Source of the DNA: Lophium mytilinum
Lineage: Eukaryota > Ascomycota > Dothideomycetes > Mytilinidiales > Mytilinidiaceae
Direction of reading: 5' to 3'
Assembly: GCA_010093605.1 (NCBI GenBank)
Contig: MU004198.1
Coordinates: 626,456-690,455 of the forward strand
DNA: 64,000 nucleotides
Under the pieces are notes generated by a model. It did not search any database. It worked only from the letters and a program-made list of their open reading frames with translations, and had not been told where the DNA came from. The position numbers and the translations under genes are program-made. This document shows, piece by piece, positions 34,212-44,901 of the stretch. The stretch's first letter is position 1; the number at the start of each line of letters is the position of its first letter.

Positions 34212-35121
34212 GGATGGCCCGGCGAGGTAGCCGACTGTTCTCATTCGTGCGCTTTCCTCTCACTCAAGATTTTCAATCCATGTTGAATTACCTTCAGTCG
34301 TGACAAGAAACGATCAGCAAGAAGCACTCCAACTCAGTACTAGATCATAAATCTAGGCACACATATCTATTACTGCTTGGCTCGAATCCAGCTCGCTCGA
34401 CGGCGCTGTAGGGGTTTACTGGCCATTCAGTATCCAATGAGTCAAGAGGTACCTTAATCTGCACTGCTTGAAATTTGCTATCGGCCTTGGATTTTCAAAA
34501 TTCAGAAGGTGAACTGCAAGCAGTGGCGAACCAATTTGTTCAGAAATATGGCCTGTCACTGCTCCTGGGACCCTGCTCGAAGAATCAGAGAAGAGAATAC
34601 ATGTCAAGGATATCGGAACATATCGTGTCACGGTCCTAGTGCCGCGTTTGTCCTTTTGATCCTGTCAACGAATGGCCTCGAGAACTCTCGCCGTGCACTC
34701 ATCGAAGCTCTCTGGAGAGACTACGCTTCTCGCCTGGCGCCGCTTGAGGCTCCATAGTAGGTTATCGTGAATTGAAAGAGCAAGTCTGACACACCGTATA
34801 GCTGTTCGAGCCACTTCAGACAGAGCCAGGATAGACTCCCGCCTTTTCTCAACAAGCCCTATACCATAAACCTCTCTAAAGCGGTCACCAGCACAGACAT
34901 CTTGCGCCTTCGTTGAACGCCAGGGGAGGCCGAACCAACAACGCGCCTGTCTGATGCCCGTATGTCACAAAGGTGAAGTCGGCTCAAGAGTGAAGCTGGC
35001 TATTCACCAAGTGAAGTGCCAAGCCTGTGCACGGGGCACATCTATCTATCACCTCAGTTTGTGTGATTCTCTTTTCGCACCTATCGCGATCACCAAAACA
35101 CGCATCATCATCAGGACAAAG
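34212..35121. other. Intergenic between the SET paralogues
   Basis: About 0.9 kb with no supported gene; presumably the promoter of copy 2. The short frames show no family resemblance. Confidence 0.5.
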
Positions 35122-36865
35122 ATGGAGAAACCTTGGGCCCGGGAGAGGTGGGATCCGACCCGAGTCAACGAGTCCGGAAATACTCGGCGCTTGCCAGTAG
35201 AAGTAAGTACACGCTCTACGTTTGAAACAAAGCGATCTGTGGATCAGAAACTCTCACCAGTAGAATGTCATCTGCAGTGTCTGTTGCGTATTTTCGGCTT
35301 TCGCTAACTCCAGGTTCTAGTTGTACGATGGACTCTCCTCTCAGGCCTGCCTTTCCACCGAGGACATCATTGAGTTCCCCTACAACCCAGTCCCATGGAA
35401 CATTCGCAGCCAGGTCCTCCAACGACTAGGATATCCGGAGCTCTCCTTGGGAGATGCCCACAAATCGCTTCTACTCATCGAAGCTGCCCTTTCAGAAGTC
35501 ACGGCTACCGAACTTGGACTGAAGGTCATGTTGGTTTTAGGCATGTCGACTTGGCTTTGGAACATCGAGTTCTATGAGCAGCATGGACTGGAATATCTCC
35601 CAGTTGCCGTCGTTATATGGCTGCAGAATCTTGAGAAGGAAGTCTGGCAGCAAATTATCATTGGTCTGTGCGAGACACATGGATATTGGTATCTGCGCCA
35701 ATTTCGTCAAACTCTGGAAGAAAAAGCGCCGCTCTTTCATGCATCGAGGCTCCGTCAAATGTACGATCGTGGGTATGAGGCGAGGAAGATGAAGTGCCAA
35801 GGCAAAGGGGACAATGTTGAATATTCGGACTCATTCCGCTTTGGGCCTATCTACTACCGGGCATATCCTTGGATGGATCCTGCCCTGCTACGGCGATCTA
35901 ATGGCGCTGTAAAAAAGTTGAAGAAGGACTTGACCAAATCTTCGGATTCGCGATGCAGATTGGGAAAAAGTTCTATCCAGGATGGCCTTACCAAGGAGCA
36001 GGGAACCAAGACACCGATCGGAGATATGTATGGTGTTTTCGCAGCGACTGGTCTTGTCAAAGGAGAAACACTGCTGTCTGAAGACCCCATACTTGCTGTC
36101 ACAACCGATTCCAACGCCTGTCCAGTGTGCTTCAAACCTCTGGATGCGAATGCAACCAACCTGGGATGTTGCGCTATCAAGTTCTGCACACGTACTTGTG
36201 CGAAGATGGCATAGGGTACATTTCACAAGGTCATGAGCGGAGAAAATTTTGAGTTCCCTGGCCTCTACAAAAATGGAAAGGGAAGCCAGCTAATGACTCT
36301 GCACCTACTTCGATGCCTCGCTCTCATCGTGCAGTGGGACAAGAACTCTCAATACAGCAGTCGCGATCCGCTGATCAGCCCCGCAGTCAAAGGCCTTACC
36401 CCAAACTACTCTGGGGGGCACCATCCCTGGTCCTTCAACGAGCACATTGTATATCCGACTCTAATGCTCCGGAAACTCGGGATCGACGTCTTTGCGGACT
36501 TGCGTTACGATACTTGGGTCGTTCAAACCATTATGAGCCGTCTCGACAACAATGGGATCTCGTTGCCTCTCGGCCATGGATGGATTAAGTCGCTGGGTTC
36601 GTTGCATTGCCTCTTCAATCACAGCTGCACGCCCAATGCTGGCTGGATGCCTAAAGCTGGCGATCCATCCAAATTGGAGGTGTGGGTTTCTCGAGACGTC
36701 AAAGAAGGGGAAGAGCTCTTCGTCTGCTACAAGGACACGGTTATGTTCATGCCGTACGAGGAGAGGCAAAAGACACTGCAAAAATGGCTTGGCACTGAAT
36801 GCGGATGTCCCAGATGTGCCGCGGACCGCCTCAAGATCGCCAAGCGTGGACGAAAGCTCCCATAG
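35122..36865 (+). pseudogene. MYND/SET-domain protein, copy 2 (one in-frame TAG)
   Basis: Exon 1 is 35122-35202, then a 118-base intron (GTAAGT...TTCTAG), then exon 2 from 35321. The frame stays open through CPVCFKPL...CCAIKFCTRTC to a TAG at 36212-36214, aligned with a Lys codon of copy 1. The same frame then continues to 36865 with HLLRCLALI, IDVFADLRYDTWV, FNHSCTPN (AdoMet-binding NHSC), GEELFVCYKD and post-SET CGCPRC. The last zinc ligand of the MYND finger (Cys in copy 1) reads Ser here, so the finger is decaying too. If the TAG stops translation, the product has no SET domain; a separate product from ATG 36233 could carry SET alone. Intact length would be about 540 residues. Confidence 0.82.
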
Positions 36866-37422
36866 CTAGACTCGATGTCTGTATGCTTCGCTAAACCTCC
36901 ATTGTAAGGTATAGCTAGAGCACCGACAAAATAGGGTTTTCTTTGGCGGCGAGAAGGGTTGAAATGGGTTAGAGTGCACACGGTCGAAGTTGCGGAAGTG
37001 GTGTTGTGGCTGCTATATGAGATGCATGTTCACACCTAGCCAGCACAAGTACAAGAGAGAGTTCGTAGTTCTCTTACCAACCAAAAAAGGAAGTTCCTAA
37101 CTTCAGAAATGTAAATACACTGGCCGATCATCGCAATGAGGTAGTCCTCAAAATGTTTCCACTAAGATGACCGCTGAGTCCGCTCACGTGTCAGTCGTAT
37201 TAGGTAGCATTGAAGCTTGAATTTGTCTTCATCTCGAAAATTTCCCATCACCATTCAATCAAGCTGTTGTTTCATTGACGTCCATTTCTGTAGCAAGTCC
37301 ACGCGACTATCTACCAAAGACGGTAAAGATCGTCAACATACCCACTAACGTCATTGCTTTGAAAGCACCACCTCTGAACCTCCTCACATCCTCTACACAT
37401 CCCAGACTCCGACCAATTGACA
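36866..37422. other. Intergenic, MFS promoter
   Basis: No gene. The stretch before ATG 37423 is C/T-rich with CACATCC-like motifs, typical of fungal promoters and leaders. Confidence 0.5.
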
Positions 37423-39118
37423 ATGACAGAAACCGAGAACATCGCTCTCCGCGAATCGCGCCTCTCGGACGTCGGCGATCAACCGCCTCACGATCCAGAG
37501 CAAGATGCAATCAACCTCGGTGACGATGACTCAAGACAAAGCGATTCGAATAGGAAGAGGGCGTGTGTTCTTGTGGGCTCTGCGATGTTACAGCTGCCAA
37601 TATGGGGTAGGTAAATCTCTAGTCAAGATATGTGTTATTCTGCAATTATTCGTACTTCGTCAATCTTTATTCCACATCAATTCAAAATCTGGAAAATGGT
37701 ATATTCTTATCATCTTCATCGCCCTGCAACATCACAGGGAACGCTCTTCAGAAGATTGGCGAACGCTTTAAATGACAGTTGATGAGTTCTTTCAATCATT
37801 CCCGAAGAGATGAGCATTTCAAGCGGTAGCATATTTTTACATACAGCCGTACCCCTATCATCACAACTACTGCATTCCAATACAAGTCCCACTGACACCC
37901 ATCCCAGGCTTCGCCATGTCCTACGGCGTCTTCCAAGAATACTACACCACCCACCACCCCCTCCACGGATCCCCCTCCCTCACCGGCATCATCGGCACGA
38001 CATCCAACGGCGTAATGTACCTCTCCATGCCCCCTCTCTTCTACCTCTTCACCAAACGCCTCGCGCGCTACCGCCAAACCGCCGCCCTCGCCGGCGCCCT
38101 CCTCGCCACCCTCTCCTTCCTCCTCTCCTCCTTCAGCACCACCGTCTGGCACCTCGTCGCAACCCAAGGCGTCCTCGCCGCCCTCGGCTGCGCCCTCATC
38201 TACAGCCCCACCACCCTCTCTCTCGGCGAGTGGTACACGACCAAGAACCGCGCCGTCGCCTACGGCGTGACGCTCTCCTGCAAGAACATTGTCGGCTCCG
38301 CGTGCCCCTTTCTTTTCCGCGGCCTCCTCGACCGCTGTGGCTTCCGCACCAGCCTCCGCATCTGGACCGCCATCCTCGCCGCGACCAGCATCCTCGCTAT
38401 CTTCCTCGTGCCCACCCACCCCTCCGCCGTCGCGCCTCGCACCCCCCGCGCGCGAAAGATGCCCTGGACGTTCCTGCGGCATCAGACGTTCTACATCTAC
38501 GCCATCGCCATCGTGCTGCAGAGCTGCGGCTACGGCATCCCGCAAACGTACCTGAACGAGTACGCGCACGACGTCACGCTGCTATCCCAAACCTCCGCCA
38601 CGCTGCTGCTCACCCTCTTCAACGCACCCGGCATTATCTCGTCGTCCTTCTTCGGGTATTTAAGCGACAAGAAGCGCTTCTCCCTCTCCGCGACGACCGT
38701 GACGGCGATTTCGGCGGGCAGCTCGGCGCTCTCTGCGTTCCTCTTCTGGGGCTTGACGAGCCAGGGGAGCTTAGCGCTGCTGGTGGTGTTTTCGATCACG
38801 TTTGGGTTCTTCGCGGGCGGGTATAGCGCGACATGGGGCGGGATCCTGAATGAGATGGAGCGGGAAGCAGCTGCGAGCAACGAAGCGATCGACTCCGGGA
38901 TGATCTACGGGCTGCTCAACGGCGCTCGCGGGATCGGCTATGTCAGCGGCGGATTAGCAGGCCTACCTCTCCTCAAAGCCGGCGCGAAAACCGCGATAGG
39001 AAACTTCGGCTACGGCACAACCTACGGCCCTCTCATCATATTCACGGGGCTCTCCTCCGTATTCGGCGGGTGGGGCGTGCTGTGGAAGTGGAAGAGGGTG
39101 GTGCGATTGGTGCAATAA
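37423..39118 (+). CDS. MFS transporter, monocarboxylate-porter-like (MCH group)
   Basis: Plasma-membrane carrier of the major facilitator superfamily, most like the fungal monocarboxylate/riboflavin (MCH) group. Exon 1 (37423-37606) encodes an acidic cytosolic amino end and the first half of helix 1 (ACVLVGSAMLQLPIWG). A 301-base intron, long for this window, joins it to GFAMSYGVFQEYY, the characteristic helix-1 end of the group. Exon 2 (37908-39118) is very GC-rich with strong C-ending codon bias. About 12 hydrophobic segments are visible, with a loop GYLSDKKRF between helices 8 and 9 corresponding to the MFS A-like motif. 464 residues. Substrate cannot be told. Convergent with MGM1, 123 bases apart. 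Confidence 0.85.
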
Positions 39119-39241
39119 GACTACCTATACACTACATACTGAGCCTCCAGAGTGGTATTTCCAAAACGACCCTTGAATTGAAACGCCTGTGGATACTAGC
39201 TTCCGTCATTATTTCTTAATCGTGTTGGGTACGATCGTTAT

Positions 39242-42194
39242 CTAGAATAGGCTCCAGCCCTTGCCTCCTCTCTTTTCTCGCTCATTTGACGGCGTTGTTC
39301 GAGATGAGAAACGCTTCTCACGCGCTTCGAGTTGTCGTAGTGCTTCCATTTCTTTAAGCACGTGTTCGAGGAGCTCTTTGCGGCGTACGACGTCGAGATG
39401 ACGGCGAATTTTCGGGTCTTCGCGCGCAAAGCGCTCGATTTCGGTTTGGGAGAGGCCGCGGCCGAGGCGGGTGTCTAGTTCACGGGGAAACTATAGGCGT
39501 GTTAGTACGACCATTGACTGGAGTGGGGAAGCGGAGGAGAAAGTTTATAACATACGAGATAGTAGAACTTGGAAAGCAATTCGGCATCTAAGAATAAGTC
39601 GGCAGTAGTCGTGAGCTTATCAGCCACAGCATCCAGGAAGACTTCCGGACAGTAGTATTTGTTGGTCTTGTTAGCGCACTGTTTGGACTTGACGGCCATG
39701 ATGCGCATCTTCAGGATGTCGACGCGGTCGCGAAGGAAGACTGCTTCGCGGCCTGTACATCGCACCATTAGCATAATCTCAGATGTCGGAGGCTATATCA
39801 CATACCCTTATGTAAAAGCGCAGAACTGAATCCGCCAGCGCCACCAATGCCATCGCCCTCGAGGACTACCTTTCCATCTCTCACGCGGTCGATGAAAGCC
39901 ATTACATCTTTTGCCTTCTTGCGGCCACCTATCTGTGACTCTACATTCTTCGCTGCCGACTCGCAGACCTTCAACTCCTCTTTGAGCGTGTTGGTGACGT
40001 TCTCGCGGCCTTTAGCCCATTCGTGGTCCTCGACCTCAATGCGGTACTTGTACGGCTTGATACATATCTCCAGCTCGTCGCTGATGTCGTACGATAGATC
40101 TCGGAGAATGGTTGTGGATGCTTCTGTGATAGCTTGGCGAGCGAATGGATGAGTAGCAAATCGAGAACTCAGAGTCAATTGATCGATGTGCGTTTGTAGG
40201 GCGTTTGCGACGACCGACGTGGCCAGGCGGCCAATGCCGAGCTTCGTCAATGACGTGCTAGATGAATCCAGCTTGATCTGCCAAATTGGATTGTCCAGAT
40301 CTGCCTTTGGGAGACTGCTCAAAGGATCTGGATCAGGTAAAGGCTGGGACAGGTCATCGAATGGCCTGTTCCAATACCGTTGTGCTAGCAGGTTCAACAC
40401 TTGCTGGTCGATCTCGTGCTTGACTATCGCTCGGACTTCGGGTCTTCCAAACTGCTCTGTGAAGCCTTTGAAAGAGTGCTTGAAGGCGTCGAGACTCTCG
40501 GCTAAATAGGATTCGGCGCTGAGTGGCCGGTCGTTGTATTGTACTTTGAATTCGTAGGTCGCCTCGGCGAGTTCTCTTTGAATAGCCTCGCTGGTCGTTT
40601 TGAGGCTAGATGCCATAGTCGATTCCAGCACGTACATCAACTTCTTCCGCAGATTATGCGTACCCACGTCCAGGTTAGATCCGCTGCCAAACTCGGCATG
40701 TGATGAAAAGTAGGCAGCCTCATTCTTGGTAATGGCACTAGTGATGCTTCCGTTTCCGCGATTGAAGAGCTTCCCGGTTCCAGTAGCTTGGGGGACTCGA
40801 CATACGACGCCAACGTATCCTAGCCGCAACGCGTACTTCTGGTCATTGAGTAAACTAGCTCCACGTTCAGCATCAACAAGATCCATCTTGGTAATCACAC
40901 CAATGGTGCGCTCTCCTCGGGGATCAACCTTTCGGGATGCTCGCAAGGCGGTAGAGTTGGCCAGATCAACATCGGCGGCAGATATGGCGAGGATGATATT
41001 TGGGGATCGAATATACTTTTCGCAGAGCTCCCTAATCTTCTCCTTGAGCTCCGCTGGCTGATCCCTTCCAGTAACTTGGATGTACCCGGGAAGATCGATC
41101 AACGATAGATCAGGGACGTTCGGGGAATATATCCGGAGCTGGATAGGGTCGTCAGAAACGCAAGCCTCGACGGGTACGGCCAGATTTAGATCGGTGAGTG
41201 TCCGCTGAATTTGGGAAAAGTCTGTGATTTTTCCCAGACCGAGGGCGGGGAACTCTCCATACTCAGCACGAGCCTCGGGGGTGTTGACGAGAGTGAGTTC
41301 AATGGGCCGTCGTGTGACCATATTGGATCCCTTTGGCAAAAATTCGTGGCCGACGATTGCTTCCAATACCGAGCTCTTTCCTGATGATTGTGAACCAATT
41401 ACCACAATTGATGGGAGTGTCAGAGTTTCCGACTGTCCCACAGTCTGCAACAAGCTCCTGATCTCAATCATCTTCTTTGTCAACATCATCATCTGCTCGT
41501 CACGGGCAATCCTCTCCTCCGAAGACGAGTCCTCCTCATCTTTGGAATCGTAACCAAACGCAGCTGCTGTCGTAGCTCCAGCCGCTGCGGTGCCAGCACT
41601 CGGACCGCTCTGTTTTGGATTTCCCTCGGGCCCTGAACCACCACCGCTACCTCCTGATGTTTCTTCGGGGAACAGAATCGCCTTCATCCAATCGGGGTAG
41701 TCAAACTCCTCTTTCGTTTTCAGCCATCCTCTCCTCGTTTGGTCCAAAGTTTGAGAGGCGCCTTCGTATAGAGTTCCGGCGATATTTGTTGCTCGATCGG
41801 TGGTGCGGTTGAAAATATCCAGGACATATCCACCGGCCTCTGCACGGTGTTAGCATTTCAAATAGTAACAAGTTTTATATCCCAACTTACGCCCCGCTTG
41901 ATACTGGATATAAGAAGCTCCTGCAATCACAGCCCCCCCAGCAACAGCTCCCAGAGAGGCGAATTTGGTGACGATTTTAGGCAGAATGCGGACAAAAGAT
42001 ATGGAGCGCACCGCGGGAACATTGTGCAGTGCGTAAGAGCCCAGCGGCCAAGGCCGTTGGTTCAACAATCGCAATCCAGCATCTGATCGCAGTAAACCTC
42101 CCGCAGAGGTGGCGGAATGGTAGAATCGGTGTGGCGTGTTGGCAGCAGCGGCACGCCGGACGAGGGGCGCGAGACGTGCAAGCCGCCCGCTCAT
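39242..42194 (-). CDS. MGM1: Mitochondrial inner-membrane dynamin-like GTPase Mgm1/OPA1
   Basis: Drives inner-membrane fusion and cristae maintenance. Exons are 42194-41891, 41839-39806, 39752-39556 and 39490-39242, introns 51-65 bases, all phases consistent, about 927 residues. The amino end is a mitochondrial presequence rich in Arg and Ala (RLARLAPLVRRAAAANTPHRFYHS), then a membrane helix near residues 75-95 (ASLGAVAGGAVIAGASYIQY), as in Mgm1. The GTPase domain has GSQSSGKSS (P-loop), MVTRRPIELT (switch Thr), DLPG and TKMD. The middle and effector domains follow, ending REALRQLEAREKRF-like coiled coil. The final exon replaces an unrelated read-through tail. A Ser/Gly-rich linker (SGGSGGGSGPEG) precedes the GTPase domain, near where rhomboid processing occurs in homologues. 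Confidence 0.92.
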
Positions 42195-42713
42195 GGTGAT
42201 GGATTACGGAGCCGGAGGTCTGGGCATGGAGCGCGCGGGCAAAAGATACGTGATGGCGAGGCGTGGTGGTGTTTTCCGAGAAGTTGACTGTGAGCCTTCG
42301 TCACTGTGCCAAGGCCGGCCAGCACCTCACCCTGCGACTTGCGGCCGGCTGCTCTCCTCCACCACGACGTGGGGGTAGCCTTTCTTTGTCCGTCTGATAC
42401 TCATTTTCCTGCACGCCATCAGCTGGCATTGCGGCGGGACGACTGCGTTATTTGCTCTCCCATGTCCTCGATTTGACCATTGGACTCCGCGATTGCGTGA
42501 TCCAATCAAGCTCACCGTTCGAAAGACTCACACCGTGTCGTGCTCGTTTGGTGCTGTGAGACAGCTGGCCTGAACTTACTTCTAGCACCCTATACTCTTC
42601 TTTTCTGTACATTCCATACTGAGCTCACTCCACAATTCAGACCAGATCCTCAAAAGGACAACAAGCATATTTCATAGTGGCAACTAAGTGTTAATACAGC
42701 AAAAGCAGCCACC
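42195..42713. other. Divergent promoter region, MGM1 / DUG3
   Basis: 519 bases shared by the two divergent genes. Short frames on both strands are not supported. A CAACTAAG and an A-rich Kozak (GCCACCATG) precede the DUG3 start. Confidence 0.55.
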
Positions 42714-43993
42714 ATGTGTAGATTTCTAGTACGTCCTTAACCTTTATATATCTCTCCCAATTGCTAACCCCCCCAGGTCTACAAAGGCAAAGACGAAATC
42801 CTCCTCTCCAAACTTATACTCGACCCAAGCCACTCCATCCTCACCCAATCCTACGACTCCCGCCTCCGCCTGGTACCCCCCTCCCCCCTCCCCTCCACCA
42901 CCTCAACCCACTAACACCCCCCCAGGACCGCCGCCGCCCTCACAATGGCGACGGCTTCGGCGTCGGCTACTACACCTCCCCCGCCCTAGGCCCAGAGCCA
43001 TGCATCTTCACCTCCACGATCCCCGCCTGGAACTGCATCAATCTCTCCCGCCTCGCCTCCAAAACCACCTCCTCCCTCATCTTCGCCCACGTGCGCGCCA
43101 CCACCGAAGGCAACCTCTCCGACTCCAATTGCCACCCCTTCCGCTACCGCTCGCTGATGTTCATGCACAACGGCGGCATCGGCGGCTGGAAGCACGTCAA
43201 GCGCCGCCTGGCCGTCTCGCTCTCCGAGCAATGGTTCGTCAACGTGCAGGGCAGCACCGACAGCGAGTGGGCCTTTGCGCTGTTCCTCGACAGTATGGAG
43301 CGGGCGGGCGTGTCGCCGGACGACGAGCGCGCCGCGTCGGAGGGGTTCGGGCATATCGTGCTGCGGAAAGCACTGCTAAAGACCATTGAGCGGATTAATG
43401 CGTTTATTGCGGAGATACCTGAGGCGCTGCGCACCGAGGACACGCGGAGTCTGCTGAACTTCGCCGTGACGGACGGGCATAGTGTCGTGTGCACGCGCTA
43501 CGTCTCCTCCTGCACCGACGAGGCCGCATCCCTCTTTTTCAGTTCCGGGACGTCGTGGCTAGAAGACCTACCCGCGTCGTCCCCCTCCGCTTCTCCGTCC
43601 CCGCCGCCGTCGGATCCGCCCGCGAAGACCTTCCGTATGGCGCGCCTGGACAAGTCCTCGAGCACTATTCTCATCTCCTCCGAGCCGTTGACGTTTGACC
43701 GCGATAACTGGGTTACGGTTCCTACGAACAGCGTGCTCACGATTCATGATCAGACCCTCATGATCCACCCAGTTCGAGATCAGTTTTACTCTGCGAATCC
43801 CGCGCATGAGCGGAGTGCTAAGTTTGCCGAGACGAAGGGGCAGATGGTGACGGGGCCGGATAAGAGCGTATTGATAGGGGAAGTTGGGAATAAGGCACAG
43901 AACGGTCAGCTGAGTCCTGGGCGGGCTGGGGGCTGCGGAGACGCAAAGGTCGATGTAGTGTCCGGAGCCATCAGACGACTAAGGGTTGAGTAG
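42714..43993 (+). CDS. DUG3: Class II glutamine amidotransferase, glutathione-degradation Dug3 type
   Basis: In yeast, Dug3 acts with Dug2 to split glutathione at its gamma-glutamyl bond. Exon 1 is only 15 bases (42714-42728, encoding MCRFL), so the catalytic Cys2 of the Ntn-hydrolase is on it. A 48-base intron follows, then exon 2 42777-42872, a 53-base intron, and exon 3 42926-43993; 392 residues. Family marks are MCRFLVYKG, DSRLRLDRRRPHNGDGFGVGYY, IFAHVRATT, NCHPFRYRSLMFMHNGGI and GSTDSEWAFALFLD. The annotation could easily miss exon 1; without it the enzyme lacks its nucleophile. A Pro/Ser-rich insert (about residues 285-305) and a variable carboxy end follow. Confidence 0.9.
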
Positions 43994-44901
43994 GAGGTTT
44001 TAGAAGTTTGGGATAGGCGTACAGGGAGCATGGCACAACGGGTAGATCTTCATAGCGCAGTCTTTTTTGTTACCATCGGCGTTCTAAGTCGGAGCAAGGA
44101 TCGGTCTCCAATACCATTGGTGTTTGGGTGCCTCCATAGATTTCCACAGTCCTAGATAATCAAACAAAGGCGTGAAGTTGCTTAGGATGTCTCAATATAT
44201 CATCAATCATCACAAATATAACACCCAATAAATAAACATATCAGACTCCCATTCCCATATCGATCTATCGACAGCCCCCCTAAAAAGAGAAGAAAAGGAA
44301 TCACATAGTCCACTCCACGCTGCATCGCAAGCCGACTCGACCCCTCCAACCCCGCCAAAACCAATTTCAGACTTGATCCCCGACAGTCTGCGACAGATGT
44401 GATCCGGGGAGCCACCAAAAAGGGGAAGAAAGAAGAACCACAGGAGAAGGCAAAAAAAATGACACAAGGGGTCCACTAGGTTACGCCGGGGATATGATGC
44501 TGGAGGTAGGGTGCGAATCGATACGACAGGAGGAGAAAGGAAAGGAGAAGGGAATTACATGACGGTGTATCTTGCGATGCTTTCATAATCGATCATGACG
44601 AAGGGGTCGACACGCTCTTTTGGATTTGGGGGAGGGGGGTGTTGAGGGTTGAGGTGGATGGTGTGGGGAGCTGAGCTGGGGGTGGTTCGATTGGGGAGGT
44701 GGGGTTTCGTGTGCGAGCGGTTGCAAGGGTGGTCGTAGATTAAATGGTGTAATGGTCGGGAGTCCGCCGGGGATTGATCGTATTAGGTTCTGACGCCTTA
44801 GTTACGGGCCAGGACTGCCTTGCCGTTGGTCACTGGAGCGCTACACCGGCCTCGTGGAGTGGGCGAAGTCAGATTTTGGTATCGATATGTGAATTGTACG
44901 T
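43994..44901. other. Convergent intergenic
   Basis: 3' flanks of DUG3 and importin alpha. A G-rich stretch on the plus strand at 44620-44720 (runs of G3-G6) could fold as a quadruplex in the minus-strand gene's C-rich 3' flank complement. No gene supported. Confidence 0.5.

Noticed and set aside
37796-38569. 257-codon Gly/Glu/Asp-rich antisense frame
   Set aside because: Antisense shadow of the same MFS exon, low complexity, no splice or family support.
37810-38826. 338-codon Arg/Pro/His-rich frame over the MFS gene
   Set aside because: Out-of-frame shadow of the GC-rich MFS exon; the residue bias is what a C-rich coding strand gives in another frame.
44740-44775. tRNA-like phrase AATGGTGTAATGGTCGGGAG
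   Set aside because: No cloverleaf or B-box in the following 60 bases.
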